Assembly (NCBI GenBank): GCA_030748365.1 | Contig: JASMME010000010.1 | Coordinates: 1-14,775, forward strand | Source: Lutibacter sp. | GTDB lineage: Bacteria > Bacteroidota > Bacteroidia > Flavobacteriales > Flavobacteriaceae | Length of the DNA stretch: 14,775 bases | Direction of reading: 5' to 3' | Part shown: piece by piece, positions 5,239-14,775 of the stretch | Layout: each line of letters starts with the position of its first letter | Numbering within the stretch: position 1 is the first letter of the stretch | The notes under the pieces: model-generated | Databases searched by the model: none | What the model was told of the DNA's origin: nothing | What the model saw: the letters and a program-made list of their open reading frames with translations, nothing else | Translations under genes and position numbers: made by a program

Positions 5239-5790
5239 ATGGCTGAATCTGTAAAAAAATGGTACGTAATCCGAGCGATAGGCGGACAAGAGAATAAGGT
5301 GACAACCTATATTGAGAACGAGAGTGTACGTTTGGGATTGGGAGATTATGTGGAAACGGTATTGGTACCGACCGAAAAGGTAATTCAGGTTCGTAACGGT
5401 AAAAAGGTACACAAAGAGCGCGTATATTTTCCGGGCTATGTGATGATAGAAGCAAACCTCAGCGGTGAGATGCCTCATATCATCAAAGCAGTACCGGGTG
5501 TTATTGGCTTTTTAGGAGAGGTAAAAGGAGGAGATCCTGTACCGATGAGAAAGTCAGAGATCAACCGTATGCTCGGCAAGGTAGATGAGCTGTCTTTACA
5601 GATTGACAATGTGGTGATACCGTATGTATTTGGAGAGACGGTAAAGGTAATTGATGGACCGTTTAACGGTTTTGACGGTATCATTGAAAAAGTCAATGAA
5701 GAAAAAAGAAAGCTAGAAGTGATGGTAAAGATTTTCGGAAGAAAAACACCATTGGAACTGAGCTATATGCAAGTAGAGAAAATTTCATAA
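5239..5790 (+). CDS. nusG: Transcription termination/antitermination factor NusG
   Basis: A 183-residue NusG of normal length. The N-terminal NGN domain (about 6-112) starts with KWYVIRAIGGQENKV and contains RVYFPGYVMIE (61-71). It binds the clamp helices of RNA polymerase beta'. The C-terminal KOW domain (about 131-183) has GETVKVIDGPFNGFDGIIEK and can contact ribosomal protein S10 or Rho. NusG therefore links transcription to translation, in keeping with its place beside ribosomal and polymerase genes. It begins 12 bp after secE and is surely co-transcribed. No extra domain is inserted between NGN and KOW. Confidence 0.97.
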   Translation: MAESVKKWYVIRAIGGQENKVTTYIENESVRLGLGDYVETVLVPTEKVIQVRNGKKVHKERVYFPGYVMIEANLSGEMPHIIKAVPGVIGFLGEVKGGDPVPMRKSEINRMLGKVDELSLQIDNVVIPYVFGETVKVIDGPFNGFDGIIEKVNEEKRKLEVMVKIFGRKTPLELSYMQVEKIS

Positions 5791-5863
5791 TTGTTACATA
5801 GATATTTGATGGTGCATTCTGGCTTCCAACTTAAGAATGTAGTATCTAACTAAACATTTAATA
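5791..5863 (+). promoter_or_regulatory. Leader between nusG and rplK with a small hairpin
   Basis: This 73-bp spacer contains CATTCT (5815-5820) and AGAATG (5834-5839), extendable to eight pairs with TG and TA on the outside, around a 13-nt loop. In E. coli L1 represses the L11-L1 mRNA by binding its leader, so a structured leader here would be in the right place. I cannot identify an L1-type site by motif. A TAnnTTTG-like string (GATATTTG, 5801-5808) lacks a partner box at a suitable distance. Confidence 0.3.
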
Positions 5864-6307
5864 ATGGCAAAAGAAATAAGTAAGGTAGTAAAACTACAAG
5901 TTCGTGGCGGTGCGGCAAATCCCTCACCTCCAGTTGGACCTGCGTTGGGTGCTGCCGGTGTTAATATCATGGAGTTCTGTAAGCAGTTCAATGCCAGGAC
6001 CCAGGATAAACAAGGCAAGGTTTTACCTGTAGCAATTACCGTTTTTAAGGACAAATCATTTGAATTTGTTGTTAAGACGCCTCCAGCAGCGGTACAAATA
6101 CTAGAAGCAGCCAAGGTTAAAAAAGGCTCTGGAGAGCCTAACCGAAACAAGGTAGCTACCGTTACCTGGGACCAGTTGAAGACGATTGCTGAAGATAAGA
6201 TGCCCGACCTCAATGCATTTACAGTTGAGTCTGCGATGTTGATGATGGCTGGTACAGCAAGGTCTATGGGTATTAAAGTTAAGGGTAAAGCTCCCGTAAA
6301 ACAATAA
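5864..6307 (+). CDS. rplK: 50S ribosomal protein L11 (uL11)
   Basis: A 147-residue protein, close to the usual 141-148. The N-terminal domain (1 to about 70) has the proline-rich segment [15 protein letters not shown] (15-29), where factors and thiopeptide antibiotics contact the 23S GTPase centre. The C-terminal RNA-binding domain includes [16 protein letters not shown] and the glycine/asparagine loop [16 protein letters not shown], and ends in [15 protein letters not shown]11 is needed for stringent-factor activation at the stalk base. It starts with the same ATGGCAAAAGAAA context as tuf and is followed 15 bp later by rplA. Confidence 0.98.
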   Translation: MAKEISKVVKLQVRGGAANPSPPVGPALGAAGVNIMEFCKQFNARTQDKQGKVLPVAITVFKDKSFEFVVKTPPAAVQILEAAKVKKGSGEPNRNKVATVTWDQLKTIAEDKMPDLNAFTVESAMLMMAGTARSMGIKVKGKAPVKQ

Positions 6308-6322
6308 AACAGTTATTCAGAA

Positions 6323-7012
6323 ATGGCAAAATTAACTAAAAAGCAACAGGAGTCCGTTGCAAAGGTTGACAAGAGTCAAACCTATACAGTGACAGAAGCT
6401 TCCGCTTTGGTAAAAGAGATTACGACTGTAAATTTTGATGCATCTATTGATCTGGCTGTTAGATTAGGAGTTGATCCTCGTAAGGCAAATCAAATGGTTA
6501 GAGGGGTAGTTACCCTACCTCACGGAACCGGTAAAGATGTGAAGGTGTTGGCCCTGGTCACTCCAGATAAAGAAGCAGCAGCCAAAGAGGCTGGTGCAGA
6601 CTACGTCGGATTGGATGAGTACCTCCAAAAGATTAAAGGAGGATGGACAGATGTTGACGTGATTGTTACCATGCCTAGTGTTATGGGTAAATTAGGTCCT
6701 TTAGGACGTGTTTTGGGCCCGAGAGGTTTGATGCCAAATCCTAAGACAGGTACCGTAACCATGGACGTGGCAAAAGCGGTCAAAGATGTCAAAGCGGGTA
6801 AGATAGATTTCAAGGTTGATAAGACAGGTATTGTACACGCCGCCATTGGCAAAGCATCTTTTGATGCTGATAAAATTGCGGACAATGCCAACGAGCTTTT
6901 ACAGACTTTGATCAAGCTAAAACCAACCGCTGCCAAGGGAACGTATATCAAGAGTATTTTTATGTCCAGTACCATGAGTCCTAGTATAGGTATTGAATTC
7001 AAATCGGTTTAA
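6323..7012 (+). CDS. rplA: 50S ribosomal protein L1 (uL1)
   Basis: A 229-residue protein, the normal L1 length. It forms the mobile L1 arm that guides deacylated tRNA out of the E site. Domain I is split between the two ends, and domain II in the middle contains [19 protein letters not shown] followed by the L1 signature GPRGLMPNP (132-140). The C-terminal part has [19 protein letters not shown], a typical ending. In many bacteria L1 also represses its own L11-L1 mRNA. Whether it does so here cannot be read directly, but the leader before rplK is the place to look. It sits 15 bp after rplK and 22 bp before rplJ. Confidence 0.98.
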   Translation: MAKLTKKQQESVAKVDKSQTYTVTEASALVKEITTVNFDASIDLAVRLGVDPRKANQMVRGVVTLPHGTGKDVKVLALVTPDKEAAAKEAGADYVGLDEYLQKIKGGWTDVDVIVTMPSVMGKLGPLGRVLGPRGLMPNPKTGTVTMDVAKAVKDVKAGKIDFKVDKTGIVHAAIGKASFDADKIADNANELLQTLIKLKPTAAKGTYIKSIFMSSTMSPSIGIEFKSV

Positions 7013-7034
7013 GTACAGTTAACACGCACACATT

Positions 7035-7550
7035 ATGACGAGAGAAGAAAAATCACAAGTAATAGAAGCTTTAACATCACAGTTAACCGAAGAGAACATT
7101 ATCTATTTGGCTGATATATCAGGATTGAACGCTTTGGATACCTCTAATTTAAGGAGGGCCTGTTTCAAAGCCAATATCAAACTGGCAGTTGTTAAGAACA
7201 CCTTGCTTGGCAAAGCAATGGAAAAATCTGATAAAGATTTTGGAGACTTGCCTTCTACCCTGAAGGGAAATACTTCGATCATGTTGTCTGAAACAGGTAA
7301 TGCTCCGGCAAAATTGATCAAAGAATTTCGTAAAAAGTCTGATAAACCAGTCCTTAAGGGCGCCTTTGTTGAAGAAGCTATCTACATTGGAGATGACCAA
7401 TTAGAGACGCTTGCAAACATCAAGTCCAAAGAGGAAATGATCGGAGAGATTATCGGTCTGTTACAGTCACCTGCGAAGAACGTTGTTTCAGCGTTGCAAT
7501 CAGGGGGTGGTAAATTGTCCGGAATCCTGAAGACCCTATCAGAAAAATAA
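7035..7550 (+). CDS. rplJ: 50S ribosomal protein L10 (uL10)
   Basis: A 171-residue protein. The N-terminal domain (1 to about 130) binds 23S rRNA near L11 and has the family pattern YLADISGLNALDTSNLRRACFKANIKLAVVKNTL. The C-terminal helix (about 132-171, EEMIGEIIGLLQSPAKNVVSALQSGG) carries the binding sites for L7/L12 dimers and so builds the stalk. The gap to rplA is only 22 bp, so there is no long autoregulatory L10 leader directly upstream of the kind E. coli has before rplJ. Any L10 control would need a different site. Confidence 0.97.
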   Translation: MTREEKSQVIEALTSQLTEENIIYLADISGLNALDTSNLRRACFKANIKLAVVKNTLLGKAMEKSDKDFGDLPSTLKGNTSIMLSETGNAPAKLIKEFRKKSDKPVLKGAFVEEAIYIGDDQLETLANIKSKEEMIGEIIGLLQSPAKNVVSALQSGGGKLSGILKTLSEK

Positions 7551-7597
7551 ATAGCGCACTAATAAACTAATATAAAACAAATTTAAACAAACGAGAA

Positions 7598-7975
7598 ATG
7601 GCAGAATTAAAAGATTTCGCAGAACAACTTGTTAACTTAACAGTAAAAGAAGTAAACGAGTTAGCTGATATTCTAAAAGAAGAATACGGTATTGAACCAG
7701 CCGCCGCCGCCGTAGCAGTTGCAGGTCCAGCTGCAGGAGGTGAAGCCGCAGCAGCTGAAGAAAAAACTGAATTTAACGTTGTCCTAAAAGCCGCAGGAGG
7801 CTCTAAACTAGCAGTGGTTAAATTGGTCAAGGAATTGACTGGTCTAGGACTGAAAGAGGCGAAAGGCATTGTAGACAGCGCGCCAGCACCTATTAAAGAA
7901 GGTGTTTCAAAAGATGAGGCAGAAGGCCTGAAAGCTTCCTTGGAAGAGGCCGGTGCTGAGGTTGAACTTACCTAA
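7598..7975 (+). CDS. rplL: 50S ribosomal protein L7/L12 (bL12)
   Basis: A 125-residue acidic, alanine-rich protein. The N-terminal dimerisation domain (about 1-33) is [24 protein letters not shown]. The flexible hinge is [19 protein letters not shown] (about 35-53). The C-terminal domain (about 57-125) has the factor-binding surface [24 protein letters not shown]. It is present in several copies on the stalk and recruits EF-Tu, EF-G and IF2. A 47-bp A-rich leader separates it from rplJ, which fits the need for more L7/L12 than L10. A strong hairpin follows 24 bp after the stop codon. Confidence 0.98.
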   Translation: MAELKDFAEQLVNLTVKEVNELADILKEEYGIEPAAAAVAVAGPAAGGEAAAAEEKTEFNVVLKAAGGSKLAVVKLVKELTGLGLKEAKGIVDSAPAPIKEGVSKDEAEGLKASLEEAGAEVELT

Positions 7976-7999
7976 GTACTGTTCAACCAGACAAATAAA

Positions 8000-8039
8000 G
8001 GTTTAGGTCTTTGGTTACTCCATAGACCTAAACCATTTT
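8000..8039 (+). terminator. Hairpin between rplL and rpoB, candidate attenuator
   Basis: GGTTTAGGTCT (8000-8010) pairs perfectly over 11 bp with AGACCTAAACC (8024-8034). TGG/CCA can pair further inside the 13-nt loop. Only four T follow (8036-8039), so full termination is unlikely. In E. coli the rplL-rpoB gap also holds a partial terminator and an RNase III site, which lower polymerase expression relative to ribosomal proteins. A similar role here is inference. Confidence 0.6.
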
Positions 8040-8040
8040 G

Positions 8041-8052
8041 CGTATATATACG
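8041..8052. repeat. Perfect 12-bp palindrome upstream of rpoB
   Basis: CGTATATATACG is fully self-complementary and lies two bases after the T-run of the preceding hairpin and 42 bp before the rpoB start. It could be a small protein-binding site or chance in A/T-rich sequence. No TAnnTTTG promoter is present in this 119-bp gap. Confidence 0.35.
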
Positions 8053-8094
8053 TTCTTACTAAATTGATAGATTTTAACCTAAAGTTTTTTCCCA

Positions 8095-11000
8095 TTGTCA
8101 ACAAAAAAATTCACTGATAGAATCAACTTTGCTTCAGCTAAATTAGTAACAGAATATCCTGATTTTCTCGATATTCAGGTAAAATCCTTCCAGGATTTTT
8201 TCCAGCTAAAAACCAAGGCTGATGAAAGGAGTGATGAGGGTCTCTACCGGACTTTTCAAGATAACTTCCCCATAACTGACACCAGAAACCAGTTCGTTTT
8301 AGAATTTTTAGACTACTTTGTAGATCCGCCCAGATATTCCATACAGGAGTGTATTGAAAGGGGGCTGACCTACAGCGTTCCCCTAAAAGCAAGGCTGAAG
8401 TTGTATTGTACTGACCCGGAGCACGAAGATTTTGAAACGATCGTACAGGATGTTTATTTAGGTACAATTCCTTATATGACCCACAGTGGTACTTTTGTGA
8501 TCAATGGGGCAGAAAGGGTTGTTGTGTCTCAGTTACATCGTTCCCCCGGTGTATTTTTTGGGCAATCATTCCATGCCAATGGCACCAAATTGTATTCGGC
8601 CAGGGTCATTCCGTTTAAAGGATCTTGGATTGAATTTGCTACGGATATCAACAGCGTTATGTACGCCTATATAGACAGGAAGAAAAAATTACCCGTCACC
8701 ACCCTGTTCCGAGCCATTGGTTACGAACGTGATAAAGATATTCTTGAAATATTTAACCTTGCTGAAGAAATAAAGGTTACCAAGACTGGTATTAAAAAGG
8801 TACTTGGCCGTAAGTTGGCTGCCCGTGTCCTTAAAACATGGTTTGAAGATTTCGTTGACGAAGATACCGGAGAAGTTGTTTCGATTGAAAGAAACGAAAT
8901 CGTATTGGACAGGGATACCATCCTTGAAAAAGAACATATTGAAGAGATTGTAGACTCAGGTTCCAAGACCATACTTTTGCACAAGGAGGACAACCAGTCT
9001 GCTGATTATGCAATCATTCACAATACCCTACAAAAAGACCCTACCAACTCTGAAAAAGAGGCGGTGGAACACATCTACCGTCAGTTGCGAAATGCAGAAC
9101 CACCTGATTTTGAAACTGCCAAGGGTATCATAGATAAACTATTCTTTTCTGAACAACGTTACAACCTCGGTGAAGTTGGTCGTTACAGGATGAATAAAAA
9201 GTTAGATCTAAATGTTGATATCGATGAGAAGGTACTTACCAAACTCGATATCATCACCATCATCAAGAACCTTATCAAATTGGTGAATTCCAAGGCGGAG
9301 GTTGATGATATTGACCACCTATCCAACCGACGTGTTCGTACCGTTGGAGAGCAGTTGGCCAGCCAGTTTGGTGTTGGGCTTTCCCGTATGGCACGTACCA
9401 TTCGTGAACGAATGAATGTACGTGACAATGAGGTATTTACGCCGATAGACTTGATCAATGCCAAAACCTTGTCATCTGTTATCAATTCTTTCTTTGGAAC
9501 CAACCAGCTATCCCAATTCATGGACCAGACCAACCCATTGGCAGAGATCACCCACAAAAGGAGGTTATCAGCACTGGGACCTGGTGGACTGTCTCGTGAA
9601 AGAGCTGGTTTTGAGGTACGGGATGTACACTTTACGCATTACGGTCGTTTGTGTCCGATAGAAACCCCTGAAGGGCCGAATATTGGTCTGATTTCTTCCT
9701 TGGCAGTATTTGCCAAGGTAAACAACCTCGGTTTTATTGAAACTCCTTACAGAGAAGTTGCTGAGGGAAAAATCGATATTGCCAAGGAACCTACTTATTT
9801 AAGTGCAGAGGAAGAGGAAGGGATGAAATTTGCCCAGTCTAACCTACCCCTGGATGACAAAGGTAATTTTATCAACGAACGGGTCATTGCCCGTGAGGAA
9901 GCAGATTATCCGGTAGTAGATGCCAAAGAAATCAACTACATGGATGTGGCACCCAACCAGATTGCTTCTATCTCTGCTTCGCTGATTCCATTCCTCGAGC
10001 ACGATGATGCAAACCGTGCGTTGATGGGATCCAACATGATGCGTCAGGCAGTTCCCCTATTGCGTCCAGAATCACCCATCGTGGGAACCGGCCTGGAAAG
10101 AAGGGTTGCTAAGGACTCTCGTATTTTGATCAATGCTGAAGGCGCCGGAGAGGTTGTCTATGTCGATGCAAATGAAATCAAGATCAAGTATGACAGAACA
10201 GCGCAGGAATCTTTGGTCAGTTTTGATGTTGACCTAAAGACCTACAACCTGATAAAGTTTAGAAAAACCAACCAGGGAACCTCCATAAACCTAAAGCCGA
10301 TCGTTCAAAAAGGAGACCGGGTTGAGGAAGGTCAGGTTCTTTGCGAAGGTTATGCAACCCAAAACGGTGAGCTCGCCCTTGGTAGGAATATGAAAGTGGC
10401 CTTTATGCCTTGGAAAGGGTATAATTTTGAAGACGCAATCGTTATTTCCGAAAAGGTAGTGAAGGAAGATATCTTTACGTCTATCCATATAGATGAGTAT
10501 TCCCTAGAGGTGAGAGACACCAAACTGGGTGCAGAAGAATTGACCAATGACATTCCAAATGTTTCTGAAGAGGCCACCAAAGACCTCGATGAAAATGGTA
10601 TGATTCGTATTGGTGCAGAGGTGAAACCCGGAGATATTCTCGTGGGGAAGATTACTCCCAAGGGAGAATCCGATCCAACCCCAGAAGAAAAGCTGTTAAG
10701 GGCTATTTTTGGTGACAAAGCCGGTGATGTAAAAGATGCTTCTTTGAAGGCTTCTCCCTCTCTGAGAGGGGTTGTTATCGACAAGAAATTGTTCGAACGC
10801 GCTGTAAAAGACAAAACTAAAAGAGCCAAAGACAAGGTTGATATTGCCAACCTAGAAAGCGAATACGCTGCCAAATTTGAAGACTTGAAATCCTTGTTGA
10901 TTGAGAAATTGTTCCAACTGGTTTCCGGTAAGACTTCTCAGGGTGTCCAAAACGACCTGGGCGAGGAAGTACTTCAAAAGGGTAAGAAATTCACCTTGAA

Positions 11001-11910
11001 GATGCTGAATGCCCTGGATGATTATACCCACCTAACCAAAGGTGTTTGGACTACCGATGATGGTATAAACAGACAAGTTGGTGAATTGGTTCACAATTAC
11101 AAGATCAAGGTAAATGACCTTCAAGGTTCGCTGCGTCGCGAGAAATTCACCATTTCGGTGGGTGATGAGCTACCGGCAGGAATCTTAAAATTGGCCAAGA
11201 TATACATCGCTAAAAAGCGCAAGCTAAAAGTAGGTGATAAGATGGCGGGACGCCACGGAAACAAAGGTATTGTTGCCCGTATCGTACGACAAGAGGACAT
11301 GCCGTTTCTCGAAGACGGAACACCAGTTGACATCGTGTTAAACCCCCTAGGTGTACCTTCGCGAATGAATATTGGACAAATCTATGAGACTGTTCTTGGT
11401 TGGGCCGGTCAGAAAATGGATACCAAGTATGCCACGCCTATTTTTGACGGGGCTACTATGGAACAGATCAATAACATTACGGACACCGCAGGTGTTCCCA
11501 AGTATGGACACACCTATCTTTACGATGGTGGTACCGGGGAACGTTTTGACCAGCCGGCAACTGTTGGCGTCATTTATATGATCAAACTGGGTCATATGAT
11601 TGATGATAAGATGCACGCCCGTTCTATAGGTCCTTATTCACTGATTACCCAACAGCCACTAGGCGGTAAAGCCCAGTTTGGAGGCCAGCGTTTTGGGGAG
11701 ATGGAAGTTTGGGCACTCGAGGCCTATGGTGCTTCCAATACCCTGCGTGAGATCCTGACCGTTAAATCGGATGATGTACTCGGAAGGGCCAAGACCTATG
11801 AATCTATTGTCAAAGGAGAGCCCATGCCAGAGCCTGGATTGCCAGAGTCGTTCAATGTATTAATGCATGAACTAAAGGGGCTTGGACTAGACGTTAGATT
11901 AGAAGAATAA
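8095..11910 (+). CDS. rpoB: RNA polymerase beta subunit (RpoB)
   Basis: A 1271-residue beta subunit, which forms one pincer of RNA polymerase and part of the active site. The rifampicin pocket is intact: [15 protein letters not shown] begins at residue 466, with D477, H487, R490 and S492 matching E. coli D516, H526, R529 and S531. The E. coli S522 position is Ala (A483). The nucleotide-binding stretch [10 protein letters not shown] starts at 1049, and the C-terminal region has [18 protein letters not shown] and a normal end. A charged insertion (about 900-1020) lies where E. coli has its beta i9 lineage insert. The start is unusual. In frame there is a stop at 8080-8082 and no ATG before residue 130, while homology to the flavobacterial N-terminus begins almost at once ([10 protein letters not shown]). 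The TTG at 8095 is therefore the only plausible start. Confidence 0.97.
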   Translation: MSTKKFTDRINFASAKLVTEYPDFLDIQVKSFQDFFQLKTKADERSDEGLYRTFQDNFPITDTRNQFVLEFLDYFVDPPRYSIQECIERGLTYSVPLKARLKLYCTDPEHEDFETIVQDVYLGTIPYMTHSGTFVINGAERVVVSQLHRSPGVFFGQSFHANGTKLYSARVIPFKGSWIEFATDINSVMYAYIDRKKKLPVTTLFRAIGYERDKDILEIFNLAEEIKVTKTGIKKVLGRKLAARVLKTWFEDFVDEDTGEVVSIERNEIVLDRDTILEKEHIEEIVDSGSKTILLHKEDNQSADYAIIHNTLQKDPTNSEKEAVEHIYRQLRNAEPPDFETAKGIIDKLFFSEQRYNLGEVGRYRMNKKLDLNVDIDEKVLTKLDIITIIKNLIKLVNSKAEVDDIDHLSNRRVRTVGEQLASQFGVGLSRMARTIRERMNVRDNEVFTPIDLINAKTLSSVINSFFGTNQLSQFMDQTNPLAEITHKRRLSALGPGGLSRERAGFEVRDVHFTHYGRLCPIETPEGPNIGLISSLAVFAKVNNLGFIETPYREVAEGKIDIAKEPTYLSAEEEEGMKFAQSNLPLDDKGNFINERVIAREEADYPVVDAKEINYMDVAPNQIASISASLIPFLEHDDANRALMGSNMMRQAVPLLRPESPIVGTGLERRVAKDSRILINAEGAGEVVYVDANEIKIKYDRTAQESLVSFDVDLKTYNLIKFRKTNQGTSINLKPIVQKGDRVEEGQVLCEGYATQNGELALGRNMKVAFMPWKGYNFEDAIVISEKVVKEDIFTSIHIDEYSLEVRDTKLGAEELTNDIPNVSEEATKDLDENGMIRIGAEVKPGDILVGKITPKGESDPTPEEKLLRAIFGDKAGDVKDASLKASPSLRGVVIDKKLFERAVKDKTKRAKDKVDIANLESEYAAKFEDLKSLLIEKLFQLVSGKTSQGVQNDLGEEVLQKGKKFTLKMLNALDDYTHLTKGVWTTDDGINRQVGELVHNYKIKVNDLQGSLRREKFTISVGDELPAGILKLAKIYIAKKRKLKVGDKMAGRHGNKGIVARIVRQEDMPFLEDGTPVDIVLNPLGVPSRMNIGQIYETVLGWAGQKMDTKYATPIFDGATMEQINNITDTAGVPKYGHTYLYDGGTGERFDQPATVGVIYMIKLGHMIDDKMHARSIGPYSLITQQPLGGKAQFGGQRFGEMEVWALEAYGASNTLREILTVKSDDVLGRAKTYESIVKGEPMPEPGLPESFNVLMHELKGLGLDVRLEE

Positions 11911-11920
11911 TAATTTTTTT

Positions 11921-11959
11921 TGACTGGTTTCAAGGCCGCTTGAAACCAGTCAGATTTTT
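11921..11959 (+). terminator. Long perfect hairpin between rpoB and rpoC
   Basis: TGACTGGTTTCAAG (11921-11934) pairs perfectly over 14 bp with CTTGAAACCAGTCA (11939-11952) around the loop GCCG. GA and TTTTT follow (11953-11959), and seven T precede it. It begins 10 bp after the rpoB stop and ends 30 bp before the rpoC start. It has the shape of a terminator, yet rpoC has no visible promoter of its own, so attenuation or RNA processing is more likely than a full stop. Confidence 0.65.
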
Positions 11960-11988
11960 ACACATAAAATTCGATACCAGATATTGTC

Positions 11989-14775
11989 ATGGCAAGAAAA
12001 AACGATCAATACACTGTAAAAAAATTTAATAAGATATCCATAGGACTGTCTTCTCCAGAGGCCATTTTAGAAAAGTCGAACGGAGAAGTACTCAAACCTG
12101 AGACCATCAATTACCGTACACACAAACCAGAGAGGGATGGTTTGTTCTGCGAGCGGATCTTCGGTCCTATCAAAGATTATGAATGTGCCTGTGGAAAATA
12201 CAAGAGAATCCGTTACAAGGGCATTGTTTGTGACCGCTGTGGGGTAGAGGTTACCGAGAAAAAGGTGCGAAGAGACCGGGTAGGTCATATCAACCTGGTA
12301 GTGCCGGTGGCCCATATATGGTACTTTAAATCATTGCCCAACAAAATGGGTTACCTGCTCGGCTTGCCTTCCAAAAAGCTGGACATGATTATCTACTATG
12401 AACGTTATGTAGTAATCCAACCTGCTGGTGCCAAGAACGCAGAAGGGGAGCCTTTGCAAAAAATGGATTTTCTGACAGAAGAGGAATACCTCGATATTTT
12501 GGAAACCTTCCCCATCGAAAATCAGTATTTGGATGATGCCGATCCAGAGAAATTCATCGCCAAAATGGGGGCAGAATGTCTGATTGAGTTGTTCAATAGA
12601 TTGAACCTCGATGACTTGTCCTATGAGTTGCGTCACAAAGCAAATACAGAAACTTCCAAGCAACGTAAAGCCGAAGCTTTAAAGAGGCTCAACGTAGTAG
12701 AATCATTCAGAGAAGCTTCTAAAAACAGGGAGAACAGACCCGAATGGATGATTATGAAGGTCATTCCGGTAACCCCGCCTGAACTTCGACCCCTGGTACC
12801 GCTGGATGGAGGAAGATTTGCTACTTCTGACCTGAACGATCTATACCGTAGGGTAATTATACGAAACAACCGCTTAAAAAGACTGATGGAGATCAAGGCC
12901 CCAGAGGTTATTTTACGAAACGAAAAGCGGATGCTGCAGGAATCAGTCGATTCCCTGTTTGACAATACCCGTAAATCTTCTGCGGTCAAAACAGAATCCA
13001 ATCGTCCGTTGAAATCCCTTTCAGATTCCTTAAAAGGGAAGCAGGGACGTTTCCGTCAAAACCTTTTAGGAAAGCGTGTCGACTATTCCGCGCGTTCGGT
13101 GATTGTGGTAGGCCCTGAGCTGAAATTATATGAATGCGGATTGCCCAAAGACATGGCAGCCGAGTTGTACAAACCCTTTATCATTCGTAAGCTGATTGAA
13201 AGAGGGATTGTTAAAACAGTTAAATCTGCCAAGAAGATCATCGATAAAAGAGAGCCGGTGGTATGGGATATCCTGGAGAACGTTCTCAAGGGACACCCCG
13301 TACTCTTAAACCGTGCACCAACCTTGCACCGACTAGGTATTCAAGCATTTCAACCAAAATTGATTGAAGGGAAGGCCATTCAATTGCACCCCTTGGTCTG
13401 TACGGCCTTTAATGCCGATTTTGACGGTGACCAGATGGCGGTACACCTACCTTTAGGTCCAGAAGCTATTTTGGAATCACAGTTGTTGATGCTGGCTTCC
13501 CACAATATTTTAAATCCAGCGAATGGAGCGCCTATCACTGTACCTTCTCAAGACATGGTACTGGGGCTCTATTATATGACGAAGGAAAGAAAATCAACGC
13601 CGGAACTCGAAATAAAAGGAGAAGGGCTGACTTTCTATTCTCCTGAAGAGGTAACCATCGCTTTCAATGAAAAAGCGGTAGACCTGAATGCTAGTATCAG
13701 CGTTAGAACCAATGACCTTAATGAAGAAGGGGTCTTGGTTACCAGTCTTATCAAGACCACGGTTGGAAGGGTGCTCTTTAACGAGGTAGTCCCTGAACAA
13801 GCCGGTTTTGTCAATGAGGTATTGAACAAAAAATCACTAAGAGACATCATTGGTAATATTTTAAAGATTACAGATGTGCCCACCACGGGTAAATTCTTAG
13901 ATGATATCAAGAGCATGGGTTATAAATTTGCCTTCCAGGGAGGCTTGTCATTCAGCCTGGGTGATATCATTATCCCCCCTGAGAAACACAAGATGATTGC
14001 CGATGCCAATGCGCAGGTAGATACCATTATAGCCAACTATAACATGGGTATGCTTACCAATAAAGAACGCTATAACCAGGTAATTGATATCTGGGGATCT
14101 GCCAACAACCGTTTGACAGAACTCTCGATGAAGCGTTTGCGTGAGGATCAGCAAGGATTCAATTCCGTTTACATGATGCTCGATTCCGGTGCAAGGGGTT
14201 CTAAGGAACAGATTCGCCAGTTGACAGGTATGCGTGGATTGATGGCAAAACCTAAAAAATCTACTTCTGGTGGCGGGGAAATTATCGAAAACCCGATCCT
14301 TTCGAACTTTAAAGAAGGTTTGTCCATTCTCGAGTATTTTATCTCTACCCACGGTGCCCGTAAAGGTTTGGCTGATACGGCCCTTAAAACGGCTGATGCT
14401 GGATACCTGACACGTCGTTTGGTAGATGTTTCTCAAGACGTTATTGTCAACGAAACAGATTGTGGTACCCTAAGAGGTTTGGATGTTCGTCCGCTTGTAA
14501 AGAATGACGAAATTGTGGAAACCCTCAGCGAGCGTATTCAAGGCCGTGTTTCTTTGCACGATGTGACCAACCCGATTACAGAAGAACTATTGGTGCGGTC
14601 CGGTGAGGAAATTTCTGTGGAAATTGCCAAACGCATCCAACAGGCCCAGGTAGAAAGTGTAGCCGTTCGTTCGGCACTGACCTGTGAGGCCGAGCGCGGT
14701 ATTTGTGCGAAGTGTTACGGACAGAGCCTTTCCACCAGGAAAATGGTCCAACTAGGAGAAGCGGTTGGTGTGGTA
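11989..14775 (+). CDS. rpoC: RNA polymerase beta' subunit (RpoC), N-terminal 929 residues
   Basis: The ATG at 11989 opens a frame that runs without a stop to the window edge, giving exactly 929 codons of a protein usually about 1430 residues long. [20 protein letters not shown] is a typical start. The first zinc site has C66, C68, C81 and C84. [19 protein letters not shown] (349-367) and [10 protein letters not shown] (441-450) belong to the conserved core. NADFDGDQM (475-483) holds the three catalytic aspartates D477, D479 and D481 that bind the active-site Mg. The bridge-helix region contains [18 protein letters not shown]. The second zinc site has C825, C899, C906 and C909. The trigger loop and C-terminus lie beyond the edge. 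No gene or promoter intervenes after rpoB, so the two are probably co-transcribed through the hairpin between them. Confidence 0.97.
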   Translation, partial: MARKNDQYTVKKFNKISIGLSSPEAILEKSNGEVLKPETINYRTHKPERDGLFCERIFGPIKDYECACGKYKRIRYKGIVCDRCGVEVTEKKVRRDRVGHINLVVPVAHIWYFKSLPNKMGYLLGLPSKKLDMIIYYERYVVIQPAGAKNAEGEPLQKMDFLTEEEYLDILETFPIENQYLDDADPEKFIAKMGAECLIELFNRLNLDDLSYELRHKANTETSKQRKAEALKRLNVVESFREASKNRENRPEWMIMKVIPVTPPELRPLVPLDGGRFATSDLNDLYRRVIIRNNRLKRLMEIKAPEVILRNEKRMLQESVDSLFDNTRKSSAVKTESNRPLKSLSDSLKGKQGRFRQNLLGKRVDYSARSVIVVGPELKLYECGLPKDMAAELYKPFIIRKLIERGIVKTVKSAKKIIDKREPVVWDILENVLKGHPVLLNRAPTLHRLGIQAFQPKLIEGKAIQLHPLVCTAFNADFDGDQMAVHLPLGPEAILESQLLMLASHNILNPANGAPITVPSQDMVLGLYYMTKERKSTPELEIKGEGLTFYSPEEVTIAFNEKAVDLNASISVRTNDLNEEGVLVTSLIKTTVGRVLFNEVVPEQAGFVNEVLNKKSLRDIIGNILKITDVPTTGKFLDDIKSMGYKFAFQGGLSFSLGDIIIPPEKHKMIADANAQVDTIIANYNMGMLTNKERYNQVIDIWGSANNRLTELSMKRLREDQQGFNSVYMMLDSGARGSKEQIRQLTGMRGLMAKPKKSTSGGGEIIENPILSNFKEGLSILEYFISTHGARKGLADTALKTADAGYLTRRLVDVSQDVIVNETDCGTLRGLDVRPLVKNDEIVETLSERIQGRVSLHDVTNPITEELLVRSGEEISVEIAKRIQQAQVESVAVRSALTCEAERGICAKCYGQSLSTRKMVQLGEAVGVV

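Noticed and set aside
5801..5808. Possible promoter before rplK (GATATTTG)
   Set aside because: The first base mismatches TAnnTTTG and there is no TTG at 17-23 bp upstream.
8033..8040. Possible promoter before rpoB (CCATTTTG)
   Set aside because: It lacks the TA of the -7 box and overlaps the hairpin arm. The TTTG is better read as part of a short T-run.
9462..9570. Rifampicin resistance change in RpoB
   Set aside because: The key residues (D477, H487, R490, S492) are the sensitive type. Ala at the E. coli S522 position is, as far as I recall, usual in Bacteroidota and is not evidence of resistance.
10350..10874. 174-codon open frame on the - strand inside rpoB
   Set aside because: It is a shadow of rpoB codon usage: low-complexity Ser/Leu-rich translation, no promoter, fully inside an essential conserved gene.

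Overview
The window is a stretch of core chromosome from a member of the Bacteroidota, almost certainly a marine-type Flavobacteriaceae. Three things support this. The predicted proteins (RpoB, RpoC, EF-Tu, bS21) look flavobacterial. The visible promoters match the Bacteroidota pattern TTG/TTTG - about 20 bp - TAnnTTTG. Almost no gene has a Shine-Dalgarno sequence. All genes lie on the + strand. I see no insertion sequence, prophage, CRISPR array or defence island, and no unfamiliar protein family.

Region 1 (1-1554) holds the 3' end of a ComEA-like helix-hairpin-helix protein and a complete acyl-CoA dehydrogenase.

Region 2 (1555-3151) is a small-gene block: rpsU (bS21), a XerC-type tyrosine recombinase and a short HPF/RaiA ribosome-hibernation factor. 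rpsU has its own promoter and the only strong Shine-Dalgarno sequence in the window. A hairpin plus T-run ends rpsU, and the xerC promoter lies inside the loop of that hairpin.

Region 3 (3152-4948) is a tRNA-tuf operon: tRNA-Thr(TGT), tRNA-Tyr(GTA), tRNA-Gly(TCC), tRNA-Thr(GGT), tuf. This is the same order as the E. coli thrU-tyrU-glyT-thrT-tufB operon. It starts at a near-consensus promoter and ends in a terminator hairpin.

Region 4 (4949-14775) runs tRNA-Trp(CCA), secE, nusG, rplK, rplA, rplJ, rplL, rpoB, and rpoC cut off by the window edge after 929 codons. Two long perfect inverted repeats, one between rplL and rpoB and one between rpoB and rpoC, are candidate attenuators or processing sites that could set RNA polymerase subunit output relative to ribosomal proteins. 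rpoB appears to start at TTG.

From region 2 onward the genes supply the gene-expression machinery: decoding (tRNAs, EF-Tu), the ribosome stalk and L1 arm (L10, L7/L12, L11, L1), 30S initiation control (bS21), ribosome storage (HPF), transcription (RpoB, RpoC, NusG) and the translocon (SecE). The most interesting signals are regulatory, not new gene families. They are the rpsU leader, the nested terminator/promoter arrangement, the two hairpins flanking rpoB, and the shared sequence at the start of the rpsU and tRNA transcripts.
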